Assembly: GCA_033439795.1 (NCBI GenBank)
Contig: JAUTDP010000008.1
Coordinates: 1,736,001 to 1,800,000 of the forward strand
Direction: 5' to 3'
Length of the DNA stretch: 64,000 bases
DNA from: Sordaria brevicollis
Lineage: Eukaryota; Ascomycota; Sordariomycetes; Sordariales; Sordariaceae
In this document: piece after piece, positions 23,608 through 36,211 of the stretch
Numbering within the stretch: the first letter of the stretch is position 1
Layout of the letters: every line of letters starts with the position of its first letter
Translations under genes and position numbers: made by a program
Notes under the pieces: generated by a model
Database searches by the model: none
Told to the model about the DNA's origin: nothing
Seen by the model: only the letters and a program-made list of their open reading frames with translations

Positions 23608-24548
23608 TTCAGGGGTGTTTTCTTACCTCATACATTAGCCCGGCAAAAACACTGGAGGATGGCACGGGATGAAGGTGGCTGGGTATAGAGCTGTAATGGA
23701 AGGGTTGGTATTGATATTGGTGCGAGTCAGCTAGTGGAGGCTATAGGTTCACTTAAAGAAGTAATATCGAAAATTTTCCTTTATTCAATATGCCTAGCAA
23801 GCCACCATATTTTTTTCGTGGATACCATAGCGTCAAAATGCGGATGAAAGGGTATGTGGTGAAGTGAGTGATGTAACCAAGGTGATGACCAGTCAACCAA
23901 AGACAAGTGTGTGAACTGAACCTGGGTTTGACCGTGATAAGTGCGAGACGTATTTACCCATTTGAGTTGTGTCAACAGCGAAATGTTACAAATACAATCT
24001 CGTTGAAAGCTCTCATGATAAGGTTCACACATTGGTCTAGTGAATATACAGGTATTAGAGTACGGATGATCAACTCAAACAGTAGAGAGGTTTGTCTATC
24101 TTTAGTTGGATATATCGATCGAATGCTCCATTTGTGCCTGAAGGCTTGTTACTGTTGTCCACACAGCGAAACTGGTATTATGATCACCATGCACCACGGC
24201 AGGACTCCGACGAACATGTGGCATTCAACTTTTCCATAGACTCTACTATCTCGATACCGTACTCAATATAGAACATCGTAGCTAAACAATTTCGCAACTG
24301 AAACAGAACAGGGGCATTTGATATCTCCAAACCAACGCGTACGAGAATAGTGACATGTAAGTTTTGAATAAGATAGTTGGGTGATCGTCGTGTGGGATGG
24401 TATAGAACAATAAAGTAGCGTGAAGTTTATATTGTCATTACAACAACGACATCTTCCGACAATGGGCTACGCGTGAACATGTAACAAGCAGCTCAGTGAC
24501 TCGAAACCTCTCTTCGTCTCTCTTAAATACGGATTACGGATAAAAAAT
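23608..24548. other. Intergenic, convergent 3' regions
   Basis: Between the stop codons of get5 (plus) and cofilin (minus). Somewhat AT-rich, with no supported gene. Confidence 0.4.
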
Positions 24549-25916
24549 CTATGCGGCAGTACCCTTGGACACGGTCTTGATGATCTGTTCGTACTCGATA
24601 TCGTCCGTCTCGTTGGCCTGGAGCTCGACGGCGATACCGCTGAGAGAGCGCTTGAGGGCCTCCTTGGAGGAGGCGTAGACCATCTTGGACTGTTTTTGTT
24701 GTCAGTGATTATGCTGGGGTTTACTATCCACGGCGTGAAGAAACGCACCTTGATGCCAGCATCATCGGGAGACCAGGCGATGAAGGTCACCTTGTTGCGG
24801 AGACCGTCGCCGGAAGCAAGCTTGTACTCGAAGTCGTAGACGGCATATCTGGGACCCTTGCCAACAGCGCCCTGCATCAAGTTATGTTTCGTTAGCGATC
24901 GGCGCCCCTTCCAGAAATGTTGTGTTTCTTCGAATGAGGCCATGGAAAACGCCACGGCAGGGGTGGTGGCATGTCTTGGCAATCCCCTGTCTCTGGCCGC
25001 CTTTTTGTGTAAGAACCCCTCACTGTTCCAGGACCCCTCTTCCTAGCATTCCCCCTTATTATTTTCCAAGGGGAAAAAATGACAAGACGGGACTCGTCCG
25101 TGAATGGATAGGAAGAGGATAAGCTTGGGCAGGTGGCTGATGGTGGTTTCGAGGTCGGGTAGCTTCCATCATGGATCGCGTTGGGCTGGGAATCGGTTGC
25201 GACACTGGGCAAGCAAAGCACAGTCACCGGAGAAGAATCAAGGAAACCTACAGTAGCGCTCTTGGTCTCGGCGTTGACGAGCTTCTCACGGAACTCGTCG
25301 TAGTTCTCCTTGGCGCCGTCGCTGGTGCTCTCAATGACGATCTCCTTGAAGTCGTCGGAAAGCTTGAAGATGATGTACCGGAGCTGACGCTGCATCAGCT
25401 TATCGAAAGCCCTCCGGCACTCGGGGTCGACCTGAACTCTGTACCAGAGCATGTTAGCCTATTTGATCTCGGTTCTTCCACTTATTATCGTTGCTGGTAT
25501 CGTTTGGGTTTTCGTTGTGTTGTCTTTTGCGGGTCCTGCCCCCAATGCCTCCCGCCAGCGCGCTAGCTACCCGGCCGCCAGATGCAACTCTGTCGCTGCT
25601 GTTGCTTGCTGCTGCGTGATATAGGATTGGGATTCTCGAGATAATGGGCTGCATCGCGGCAACGAGCGGGCAACGGACGGGTTAAGACGAGCGATAGGGT
25701 AGCGTCAGGTTGGTTGCGGTTTCGCCCCAAACCATCGGTGAGGATGGATCCAGGGGAAGCAAGCAAAATGGCGGGGAAGGGGTGAGATGTAGCAAGTTCA
25801 CGGTTGGACAACTACTAACCCAGATTGAGACTGCGACAAGGCAAAGAAGTCAGCGCCATGTTTGCGAGAGCGGGTCGCAAGCGCGAGGAGGGAGACGGGG
25901 GAGATTGATTTACCAT
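24549..25916 (-). CDS. Cofilin / actin-depolymerising factor, five exons
   Basis: Severs and depolymerises ADP-actin filaments. The gene is unusually split: exon 1 is only ATG (25914-25916); exon 2 is an 11-nt microexon (25820-25830); exon 3 25252-25438; exon 4 24749-24871; exon 5 24549-24689. Introns are 83, 381, 380 and 59 nt, all with GT..AG. The spliced length is 465 nt (154 aa) and all phases close. The start reads MSQSGVQVDPEC, the standard cofilin N-terminus with the regulatory Ser after Met. Then come YIIFKLSDDFKEIVIE, GPRYAVYDFEYKL, FIAWSPDDAGIKSKM and the long actin-binding helix YASSKEALKRSLSGI, ending KTVSKGTAA. It is single-domain and cytosolic. Confidence 0.92.
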
Positions 25917-27629
25917 GATGTCAGATTTGTGTGTTGGGGGTGGTTTGGTAAAGTGTTCTTTTCAAAAAGTCGACGACAACGGGTGAACCGATCGCGAGAA
26001 TGGGGGGCGGGCGTTATATGTGGAGAGGGGAGCCGAAAGCTGGATGGCGCGGGAAGGTTGTCAGTCGGGTCAGCACAACACAACAGGGACGGTGGTGGTA
26101 GTGGTAGTAGAAAAGGCAGTCGGGGGGCGGAGCGAGTAGCAGGCGAGGGGTAGCAACATGGAAACTGAACTCGAACTGGAAAAGGCGGCGGCGGGAGAGG
26201 GCAAGGGGATGATGAGCTGTGTGTGGATGGAGCACACGTTCGGCGGGCAAGGCTACAGCTTGACGAACCTTGCTGGCGACCTCTATACGTACGTACGTTG
26301 TGAAATTGAAGAGATTACAAAGTTGTTATGGTTGTAAAAGTAAAGAAACGGGAAGAGGTTGTCAAGACAGTTTGTTCAATGTTCAGGTCACAACACGAGG
26401 AAAGCAAGGACGGGGCGGGACGGGGGGACGTGGACCGGGAAGAGAGCTCTTGGAAGAGACACCTGAACTGTGAGGGTTGGGAGCCTGACGCGAAAGGTGC
26501 GAGGGGTTTCCCAAACAGCGGGCAGCCATGGTGGTGTGCCCGGCCGTGGAGAGGTTCGTTGTTGTTAGAGATACCTGTCAGCCATTAACAGCCCAGCAGC
26601 CAGGCGGAGAGCAAATGTGTTAAGAGGCCAGGTCATCGACGAACTGCCACCATTCAGCACCGCCCACCACTGGGTACCACCGCTCGGAGTATGGGCACTG
26701 CCAATCTGTGAATGGCCCTCCAATCTGGCTCCAACTGAACAGCAACACAAGAGCCCCAGCAATCATCTAGAAAAGCAGGGCAGCTGCTGGCCAGTCTCTC
26801 CAGTGAACAACATTGTGTGGACTCCGTCACTTTGGGTGTGGGCTGGCTGGCTCCAACAGGCGGACGGTGCAAAGTGGATCCCGGTCGACGTCGGTTCTTG
26901 GGTTCTGATACCGGTGGTAACCTTTGATGTGAACGACGCCGATGTGATAGCAATTGCTTACATCTATAAGCTGAGATTGTCCATTTTCTCTTTTGGGTGA
27001 GTCGTGTACCTTTTGCTTTGTCAAAGCTCCCTATCTGCGTCATTCACAAGCTTGGAGCTGATAGCTCCCCGAAGCTGTGATGATACCGGACGGAACAGGG
27101 GTGCCCGAAGTTTAACGACGGACGACTCTAAACATGGGAAGTTCTTATGAGATTACGTTTCACCACCCGGGAAATGAAGGCTTCGTCTTATTTCAACGGT
27201 CAGTCAACCATTCTGAGACGCGTACTCATCATCCTAGGTACGAGGGCATCAGGCAACAGTGGGCAGGTTGCCTCTTGAGCTTCGAAATTGCAGCATTGAT
27301 AACGGCAGACGTAATGAAACTGGATGGAGAGCTGGAGGTGGATGTCGACGGAGAGGGAGCCACCGTCTGGGTTATGAGTCTGTGGGGTTCTTGGTGCCGC
27401 AGGCCATCGTCAACTTGTTGACTATCCTGATCAGGTTCGAAATGGCTTTCTCGTCCATGAAACGAAACAAGATGGCGGCCACGCGGCTTGCACGCCGTAC
27501 ACGCGCACCGGCGTTGATAGATTTGACGGCGGGGAGAATGCCGGGAGTATGCATCCAGGTCCGCGCAACCTCCTCCAAAGTCCATTTTAGGCAATTTGCC
27601 GTACCACTATTAGCCACCGCACAGACGTA
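25917..27629. other. Intergenic between cofilin and AT-rich block
   Basis: It contains the cofilin promoter/leader. A TACGTACGTACG run lies at 26288. The last 400 bases have normal base composition and an open minus-strand frame without recognisable features. The shift to AT-rich sequence is abrupt at about 27630. Confidence 0.4.
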
Positions 27630-30600
27630 AAAGTGACTTTTTCACAAGCGCTAGAAGTCATAGTCTATCCCAATTGTAAGCGCGCATTAACAATTTTCGC
27701 TACGTATCTACGGCCCGTATTCTTTATATACGTATTATATTCAATTCGTCCTATATCCGTAATAATAATATCGCGTATTATTTATACAATTTATAACCAA
27801 TATCCTAAAAATTATAAACTTTAATATAATTTTATAAATATAATTTTATAAACCTTTATAATAATTATAAAAATAAGTAAATTAATTGCGTATTATTATT
27901 AATTTATTGTAAATTAATATATAAATATTATAAATATTTCTATTTTTCCTTCCTATAAACCGTTATTTACTATTCTTTTTTATAAACCGTTATTAGTATA
28001 TATTAAAATATAACCTTTAATACTTTTAAATTATAATATTATTTATTTATAGGATATTTAAAAGTAATAATATAATACTTCTTCTTAATTTTAAGAGGTT
28101 AATTCGCTATTAATACTTTTTACTCTTAAACTTTTATTTTTATTTCCTACGTAAATATTAAAGAAGTAAAAACGATTATTATCTCTTTTATTAAAATTAA
28201 AACCTATTTTTTCACTCCCCCCTTCTTCGCTAATACCTCTTTCTTTACTACTATTCCCCCCTTCTTTACCGGTACCTCCTTTTTTACTATTTAATAGGGG
28301 AAATAATAAGGGAAATAATAATAGGGATAATAATAAAATTCTTAAAATTATATTATAGGGTAACTATTATAAATAATATAATTATAAATTTATAAAAAGA
28401 AAAAAGGCTATTCCGGGGCTATTAAACGGTAATTTTTATATTTTAAAACGGATAATTACTATCCGCGAACGGTATTTTATAATAAATAATCCGTTTAAAA
28501 TAATTAAAATTAATTTTAAATATAATTAATATTAAATTTTATACTTTTAGAGTAAAAAAGATAGGTTAAAAAGGCTTAAACCTAATAAGTAAGAACGTTA
28601 CCGCTATCGTTTATATTAAAATAAATTAAATAATAATAGTGGAACCGGTAAAACCTCGAAGCCTCTATATATATTTAATAAATACTTTATAAATCTTTAA
28701 ATAAAAGAAATTCTAAAAGAGATTTACAAAATTACTATTATTAATAATTATATTTATAAAATGCTAAAATATAATTAAATTAAATTATTAATAATTATTT
28801 AAAAATATATTATTGTTTTTATTAAAAGTTAAATATACTCCTACTATAATAGAACGTATAATTCTTAAACGAAAGAACGCTCCTATTAAAAGACTTCGAA
28901 TAAAGAACTACAATAATCGATAATTTAATACTTAAAAAATCAAGAATTTAAAACAATAATTAAATATAATAATAAAACTAATACGAAAAACTTCAAAAAA
29001 AAATAACCTAATTAATAAAATTCTTAAAACCGAGAGCCTTCTTAACGAATTATCAAAAAAAATTATTAATAAGGAGTAACGGTAGAAAAATCGCAAAGTT
29101 ATAATAATAAGAGATAACCTTAATTTAATAAAAAAAAACAAAAAAGGAATTAGCTAATAGATTTATATTTACGAAGTAATTTAGTATAAATTTACTATAT
29201 AAATAAAGAAGTATTACTATTATAAATATAACGTATAAAATTAATCGTTATAATTTTTACTTATTTACAATTATAATACGAAATAAATACGGTTTATAAC
29301 TCCCTTTTATATTCTTTTACACTTCTATACTCAATATTAAAATTATTAAAATATATTTACGTACTTTAATTAAATAATATAATAATTTTAATAATTAAAT
29401 ATTAAAATATATGATAATAGACAATTCAGCGGCCGAATAGCTAATTGTACATAATATTTTTATTAGGGATAGAATTATTACTATTTAATATTTATTATAT
29501 AAAAAGCACTTTTAGAATTTATTATATAGGAATATTCAAAATAATAAATTATATTTAGAGGCTATAAATATTATACTCTACTATAAATTAACCGAAAAGA
29601 AATATCTTACATCTATTAATAAAATTATTTCTTATACTACTATTCATTAAAAAATTATATTTAGAAATATTAAAAAATAGAAATTAAATACTAAATATAT
29701 TAATTTAAATATAATATCCCTCTACTTCTTTAAATTAATATTATAAATATAATTAAATCCTAATATAACTACCTTAAGATTAAGAACGCTACGAAAAAGG
29801 ATATAGTAAATACTTATAATTTAAAAAGCAATTTTATTATTATTATTAATAGGCTAAAAGATTATAGCCGTTTCGCTAATAAGCGGAAAATCCGTAGTAA
29901 ATATTACTATAGACCTTTTATATACAAATTTCCTAATTATAATTTTAAAAAACTACTAATCCGTATATAAATAATAATCTTTCGTTAATTATACTTTACT
30001 TAAAAACGGTTAAATATATTTAAAAATATTCAAAAAGGTTATACAGTAATACTTAATTAAGAAATACTATATTAACGGGATAACTAATAGTAAATTTTTT
30101 CTACTATTTCATTACGAATAAAATACTCACTAATATATATATATTTAATAATTATAATATTAATATAATAGATAAAATTAAATTTCCTAAATATAAACTT
30201 CAAAATAATAATTATTTCGAGCCAAATTATAAATTATTGAAAAATATTAATAATAATCGGGTAGAAGTAAATAATTAGCTTACTAATATACTTTAATATA
30301 AATATAAATAATTCTCGGTATAGCAACTTCCATATATTTACATTTAATATTACTACTTTATATTTAATTCATTACTACTAGCCTACTTTATTCAATTAAT
30401 TAATTTATAGGTATAATATAGTTTTAAAGTATATAAATAAATTAAAAAGCCTTTTAAAAGTATTTTTAATTCTATTATTAATATACTATTAAAATAAAAA
30501 TTATAAATTCGAAAGATTAATAAGCGGTTAAATAAGAATATCTACCGTATTAAGGATACGGTTATAATTCGTAGAGGAATAGCGGAAAAAATAAACTACT

Positions 30601-31750
30601 AATTTCAAATTTTCATTAATAAAGTAAAAGTAAATATAAATATTATACTTACTATAAACTTAAATAATTTAATACAATAGAGGGAAGAAGTTTTAAAGGA
30701 AGAAAATTAAGTAGAATATATAATTTGATAATCCTTTAATATTTTATAATATATACTTTAATATTTTATTCGAATCAAAATTTAATATTTTAGCCATTTT
30801 TCCAAAGTTACCCCCTTTAATATTTAACCAAAATATAATTTTATATAATACTTTATAAAAGTTTCCTTATAACGCTATTAAAAAGTATTAAATAATTACC
30901 CTATAGCGGGGTAATAATATATAATAAAGAATAAAGGTTAATAATCTATAAAATTTTCAACCTATTAAAAAATCTATATTCAACGTAAAATTAGAATTTT
31001 AATCAATAATATTATTAATAATTATAAAATAAATTTATATACTAAATATTAAACTTTATATTAATATATATAGTAGGATATTAAAAAAGGAATTCATCTT
31101 CCCTAATATTTATTAATACTAAACCATATAATAATATTTATAATTTCTCGGCTATATTTCCCGTATAAATAATAAAATAAGAAATATAAATTCGAATTTA
31201 TATTAAACTTTTATATAAAATAATATTTCAAAAAATATAGTAAATGAATTAATAATTATTCGTAAATCCTTCTATTTAAAATTTGAATTTTAAATATAAT
31301 ATTATAAATAAATAAAAGGATTTCCCCTATTTTCGTCGTATTATTTATCCTTCTTCGCGTTTTTCTTCTCCTCCTCCCTCTTCCTCTCTCCTCCTCTAAT
31401 GTAAATTATTATTATTAACGTACGTATACCTTTATTATACTTTATTTATATAATTATATTAATTATTCTACGTATTTAAAAAACTTTTTCTTTATATTAT
31501 AATTATATAAATATATATATTTATTATTATTTTTATTATTTTTCTACGATTGTAATTTAATTTTAATTTTAATTTTAATTTTAAATTAATATCGTAATTA
31601 TTATTTAATAATATACTTTCTACTATTTATAACAGTAATAGCGCTTTTAAGCGTAAAAATAACGACGATATCGGTGGCGGCGGTTCTTCCGTTAAAAAAT
31701 CTATAAATATATATTATTAATATTATTTAACTTTTATATATTTATAAAGG

Positions 31751-31864
31751 TATGACAGGCCTAGGGTGCATTGCCAGGTAAGCCAAACCTAAAAGATAGG
31801 ACGATGTTCTGCTTGCAAGGCAGAACCGTAATACACCATTATAAACCAAGGTTAACCTGTGATA
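31751..31864. repeat. 114-bp direct repeat, copy 1
   Basis: Identical to 32179-32292 except at two positions, where this copy has CA and the other TA. It contains a perfect 7-bp hairpin with a 7-base loop (GTTCTGC-TTGCAAG-GCAGAAC, 31805-31825) resembling a tRNA anticodon arm, and the ends TGACAGG and CCTGTGA form a near inverted repeat. Confidence 0.9.
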
Positions 31865-32178
31865 CTACCTCATCTTTAAGCGGAATTTTATATTCCAAGA
31901 TAAGGCCGTTATCCCGGGACTTTGGTTTATAATACTACCTGAACCTTTCGGTTCGAATGGGGAGTCTTCCACATTTGGTCGGCGCGGTATTGCTGTTCTC
32001 CAATGCCCCCTGTGTCCCGACGGCTCTCCGTTATTACTTTTCGGTTAGACCGCGATTTCTCGCAGTCGCCTACTAAGTAAATAGAAAGCTGTCGTCGGAG
32101 TCGCATCGGAAAACCCGCTCTCAAATGCTTCTGCGAGGAATTGAACCCCTGATGTCCCCACCCTTAAGCAGAACATAC

Positions 32179-32292
32179 TATGACAGGCCTAGGGTGCATT
32201 GCTAGGTAAGCCAAACCTAAAAGATAGGACGATGTTCTGCTTGCAAGGTAGAACCGTAATACACCATTATAAACCAAGGTTAACCTGTGATA
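32179..32292. repeat. 114-bp direct repeat, copy 2
   Basis: Second copy, 428 bp downstream of the first and in the same orientation. Both differences from copy 1 are CpA to TpA transitions, the RIP signature. One of them breaks the hairpin stem (GGCAGAAC to GGTAGAAC). Confidence 0.9.
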
Positions 32293-32602
32293 AAAGGTTT
32301 TATAAAGAATTATTACGACGCTTTCGAGTAAATAACCCGGTACCGAGCGGAAAATCCTTTACGCTCCCTATATTACCCGCGCCGGCGTAGCCGACGGTTA
32401 TAAATATTATAATTAAATAAATAAAAGTATAATTTACGTTAAATACGCTAAAAACGGCCATTATATTAATTACCGTCCTATAAATATTATTAAAGAAACT
32501 TCTATTTAACTTTTAATTATTTATTAATTTATATATTTTTAAGTACCGGAATATATATATAATTATCTCCTTGAGTAATAAAAGAAGAATTCGGTTATAA
32601 AA

Positions 32603-33151
32603 GCTATAATTAAGCGTATTATCGCGTATATATAAGAATACGCCGCCTTACTTCGTATTATTTCGGCCGGAAAATAAATCGAAAAGAAAATTATTATTTT
32701 ACTTATAAATATAAATATAATATCTATCTAACCGAAGGATAATATCGCCGCGTATACGGCGTTATTTCTTATTAAAAAAGAAGAAAAACCTAAATTTGAA
32801 AAGGATAAAGAAATGGCTTTAAAGGTTAAATAAATCGAAGCTTTAGAGAAAATTACCAAAAGTATTATTATTATTAATATTGATATTAATAGTATTTATA
32901 ATAATTTATATAGTATTTTCGAAATTACTATAAATTATATCCTTTATTTTTAAGTATTAAAACCTCGGTTAATATTTATAATTATAATATATTATTACTT
33001 ATTATAGTCTTTTTAATAAGCGCCCCCCTATTAATAATACGGCCCCGGCTAAAAAGGATAAAAGTAAAGAATTTAAGGCTTTTAATAATAATAATAATAA
33101 TAAGGGGAATAAAGGTAATAAAGGTAATAAAGGTAATGAAGTTATTAAATA
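32603..33151 (+). pseudogene. RIP-killed ghost coding sequence
   Basis: In the frame starting at 32603, a long stretch translates with no interruptions other than TAA codons at plausible Gln positions. Readable patches include EYAALLRIISAGK, NIAAYTALFLIKKEEKP and MALKVK-stop-IEALEKITKS. Further on, another frame gives NKRPPINNTAPAKKDKSKEF and a run of Asn/Lys/Gly ending at 33151. The frame change could be an indel or a lost intron. I cannot assign a family. The Lys/Asn-rich tail would suit a nucleic-acid-binding protein such as a transposon product, which is only a guess. Confidence 0.5.
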
Positions 33152-33700
33152 GGATTAATATAATTTTTTTTTATATTTTTATTAATTATTATAAAATATA
33201 ATCTTTTTTCATATTTCTTTTTTTTATATTATTATCTTTTTCGTAAAGGAATAGCGTTATAATTTTGGTAAAACTTCTTTAAAAAGTATTATTATAAAGA
33301 GAAATAAAAATTCTATTTAATAAATTACTTTTTAATAATAAAACTTTTTTATTATTATTTCAATTTTCAAAATACTTTTTCAATATATAAAACCAAATTT
33401 TAATATTATATTTTATAATATTTAATATAAAGTCTTTTAATTTTTTAATTTAAAATTCAAAACTTTAAAGTAAGGTTTATTTAATTATTTATATTTTACT
33501 AATAAAATTTCAAATATTCCGCTTTATATTTGCCATTTGCATATTAATATTAATATTATCGTCGATATACCGGCCGCGGTTACGTATATCGGCGCCGCGC
33601 TTACGCTTATTTGTCGTTACGCAAATGCGGTGTGTACGGGACTCCCAAGTCTCGAGTGACATTGCTATTACGTCCGTACGGTAGTACGGCAAATTGCCTA

Positions 33701-34341
33701 AAATAAACTTTAGAGGGAGTTGCGCGGACCTGGATACCGTCCCCCGAGAATGCTACATAGTGGAAGTGTCCACTACACTAAAATCATGCTTACTTGGCGT
33801 TGTTTCAGTGTGGCAGCTGGGAATTTCTGTCTCGCTTCAAGATTGTTAACGATTACCGTGAGCATGATTGGCCTGAGCTTCTTTCATAAGTATTGACGTT
33901 CATCCAATTCACAATGGTTTGGTTTCGTTTAAGTTTTGCAGTTGCCTAAACTGATTCGTAATGCTCTTCTTCCTATAACTTCAAAGATGAGATCACGCAA
34001 GTACCCAAAAGGAAACAAAAGTAACAGTATCGTACAGTTTCATTCATTCTCATGATTCGCTCTACTCTAACCCCCCTCTGTGGTTCCGTAGATTGTAGTA
34101 CAAGGAGGAGCATCATCGTCAATCCAAACAATGCCCGCCGGAATATGCTAATAAGAACACATCAAGGAAAGGGTAGAGGGGAGAGAAAATTACATGACAC
34201 ACATTTTTACAGTCCGTGATAACACCAAACCCGATGCCCCAAACCCATGTTGTCGCCGTAAATCAAAGGGATATAAAACACAAATTTTCATCTCCTGACC
34301 GTGTGGTTCAGGTGTAGTTTGTAGCTTCCTTCAAAAACTTC
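33701..34341. other. Intergenic, 3' flank of hsp60
   Basis: Normal-GC sequence between the AT-rich block and the hsp60 stop codon. It probably contains the hsp60 3' UTR; no gene seen. Confidence 0.4.
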
Positions 34342-36211
34342 TTACATCATGCCACCCATGCCGCCCATGCCGCCCATGCCACCCATGGGGGCGGGGCCCT
34401 TCTCCTCGGGAGCCTCAACAATGGCAACCTCGGTGGTACCGAGGAGGGAGGCGACACCGGAGGCGTCAACGAGACCAGTGCGGACAACCTTGAGGGGGTC
34501 AAGGATACCGGCCTGGATCATGTCGACGTACTCGCCCTTGGCGGAGTCGAAGCCCTTGTTGAAGTCGTTGGCGAACTCGTCAGTGAGCTTGCCGACAACG
34601 ACGGAGCCCTCGAGACCGGCGTTCTCAATGATGGTCTTGGCGGGGCGGGTGATGGCGTTGCGGACAATGGTGACACCGAGCTGCTGGTCGAAGTTGGCGG
34701 GCTTGACGTTCTTGAGGGCGTGGACGGAAGCCTTGATGAGGGCAGTACCACCACCGGGGAGGATACCCTCCTCAACGGCAGCGCGGGTGGCGTTGAGGGC
34801 ATCGACGAAGCGGTCCTTCTTCTCACCGACCTCAACCTCGGAGGCACCGCCGACCTTGATGACGGCAACACCGCCAGAAAGCTTGGCAAGACGCTCCTGG
34901 AGCTTCTCCTTCTCGTACTCGGAGGTGGAGGGGTCGGCCATGACGCCGCGGATCTGCTCGCAGCGCTGGGCAATGGCGTCCTTGGAGCCCTCACCGTTGA
35001 GGATGATGGTGTCCTCCTTGGTGATGGTGATGGAGCCGGTGGAGCCGAGCATGTCGGGGGTGGCCTTCTCGAGCTTGACGTCGAGCTCCTCAGTGAAGAC
35101 GGTACCGTTGGTCAGGACGGCAATATCGCCGAGGATGGACTTGCGGTTGTCACCGAAGCCGGGGGCCTTGACGGCAGCAACCTGGAGCTGGCCACGGAGC
35201 TTGTTGAGAATGCAGACGGCAAGAGCCTCACCGTCAATGTCCTCGGCAATGATGACGAGGGGGCGGCGGGTCTGGCTGGAGATCTCGAGGGCGGGGATGA
35301 TGTCGGAAGCCTGGGAGATCTTCTTCTCGGAGAGGAGGATGAGGGGCTTCTCGAACTCGACCTTCTGGGCCTTGGCGTCGGTGATGAAGTAGGGGGAGAC
35401 GAAGCCGCGGTCGAAGCGCATACCCTCGGTAACCTCGAGCTCATCGTAGAGAGTCTTGCCCTCCTTGCAGGTGATGACACCCTCCTTGCCGACCTTCTCC
35501 ATGGCGGAGGCAATCAGCTCACCAATGTGCTTGTCGCCGTTGGCGGAGATGGTGGCGACCTGGGCGACCTCCTCGGAGGTGGTGACATCGCGCTTGTTGG
35601 CCTGGAGGTACTCGACGACGGCCTCGACGGCAGCCTGGATACCGCGGCGGAGATCCATGGGGTTGCAGCCGGCAGCAACGTTCTTGACGGTCTCGGAGAA
35701 GATGGCGCGGGCGAGGACAGTGGCGGAGGTGGTACCGTCACCGGCGACCTCGTTGGTCTTGCCGGCGACCTCCTGGATGAGGCGGGCACCGAGGTTCTCG
35801 AACTTGTCCTTCAAGGTGATGGACTTGGCGACAGTGACACCATCTGTTGAGGTGGTGGTTAGCCATTGTGACTTAGTATAGCTTCAGAGGCATGGTATAC
35901 TAACCCTTGGTGATCTTGGGGGAGCCGAAGCTGGACTCGATGAGGACATTGCGACCCTTGGGACCGAGAGTGGTGGCGACGGCACGGGCGAGGGTCTCGA
36001 CACCGGCGAGGAGAGCGGCACGGCCCTCAACACCGAACTTGAGCTCCTGTATAGTGGTAAGGAGTTGTCAGTATGCGCCAATTGTCTTGATCTGTCATCC
36101 GATATGTCATTAGAAGGTAGGTAGACGTACCTTGTGAGCAAAGCGGAGCTGCTGGGAAGGAAGACGAGTGGCCGCCTTGCCGACGGAGGCTCTGGTCAAC
36201 GCGCGCTGCAT
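34342..36211 (-). CDS. hsp60: Mitochondrial chaperonin Hsp60
   Basis: Group I chaperonin folding imported proteins in the mitochondrial matrix. Exons 36131-36211, 35905-36046 and 34342-35843; introns 36047-36130 (84 nt) and 35844-35904 (61 nt), both GT..AG. Total 1,725 nt, 574 aa. The first ~27 residues, [20 protein letters not shown] and on to FAHK, lack acidic residues and are rich in Arg, Ala and Ser: a matrix targeting peptide. Then come [26 protein letters not shown] (nucleotide loop), ITKDGVTVAK across intron 2, and [16 protein letters not shown] with the catalytic Asp. The C-terminus is the GGM repeat tail typical of GroEL/Hsp60. Codon use is strongly biased to C- and G-ending codons, suggesting high expression. 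Confidence 0.97.

Larger units (their letters stand above)
27630..33700. repeat. AT-rich RIP-degenerated repeat block
   Basis: About 6.1 kb of very AT-rich sequence dominated by TpA steps, with almost no open frames on either strand, flanked by normal-GC DNA on both sides. This is the pattern left by repeat-induced point mutation, which converts CpA to TpA in duplicated DNA. Islands of higher GC survive at ~31360-31395, 31640-31690, 31750-32400 and 33560-33700. In-frame stop codons in the surviving frames are mostly TAA, as expected from CAA. It probably consists of one or more dead transposons. The original family cannot be named by eye. Confidence 0.85.

Noticed and set aside
27229..27617. 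Overlapping minus-strand frames (up to 121 codons) just before the RIP block
   Set aside because: One frame has passable composition but no ATG, no recognisable motif and no intron signals; a truncated gene edge is possible but not supportable.
28200..28320. Regularly spaced CCCCCTTCTT units in the AT-rich block, considered as a CRISPR-like or satellite array
   Set aside because: Only three loose copies with irregular spacing in a eukaryotic RIP-degenerated region.
34720..35850. Long antisense frame (376 codons) opposite hsp60
   Set aside because: It mirrors the third-position C/G bias of hsp60 codons; its Gly/Leu/Asp/Val-rich translation is a typical shadow of a highly expressed gene.
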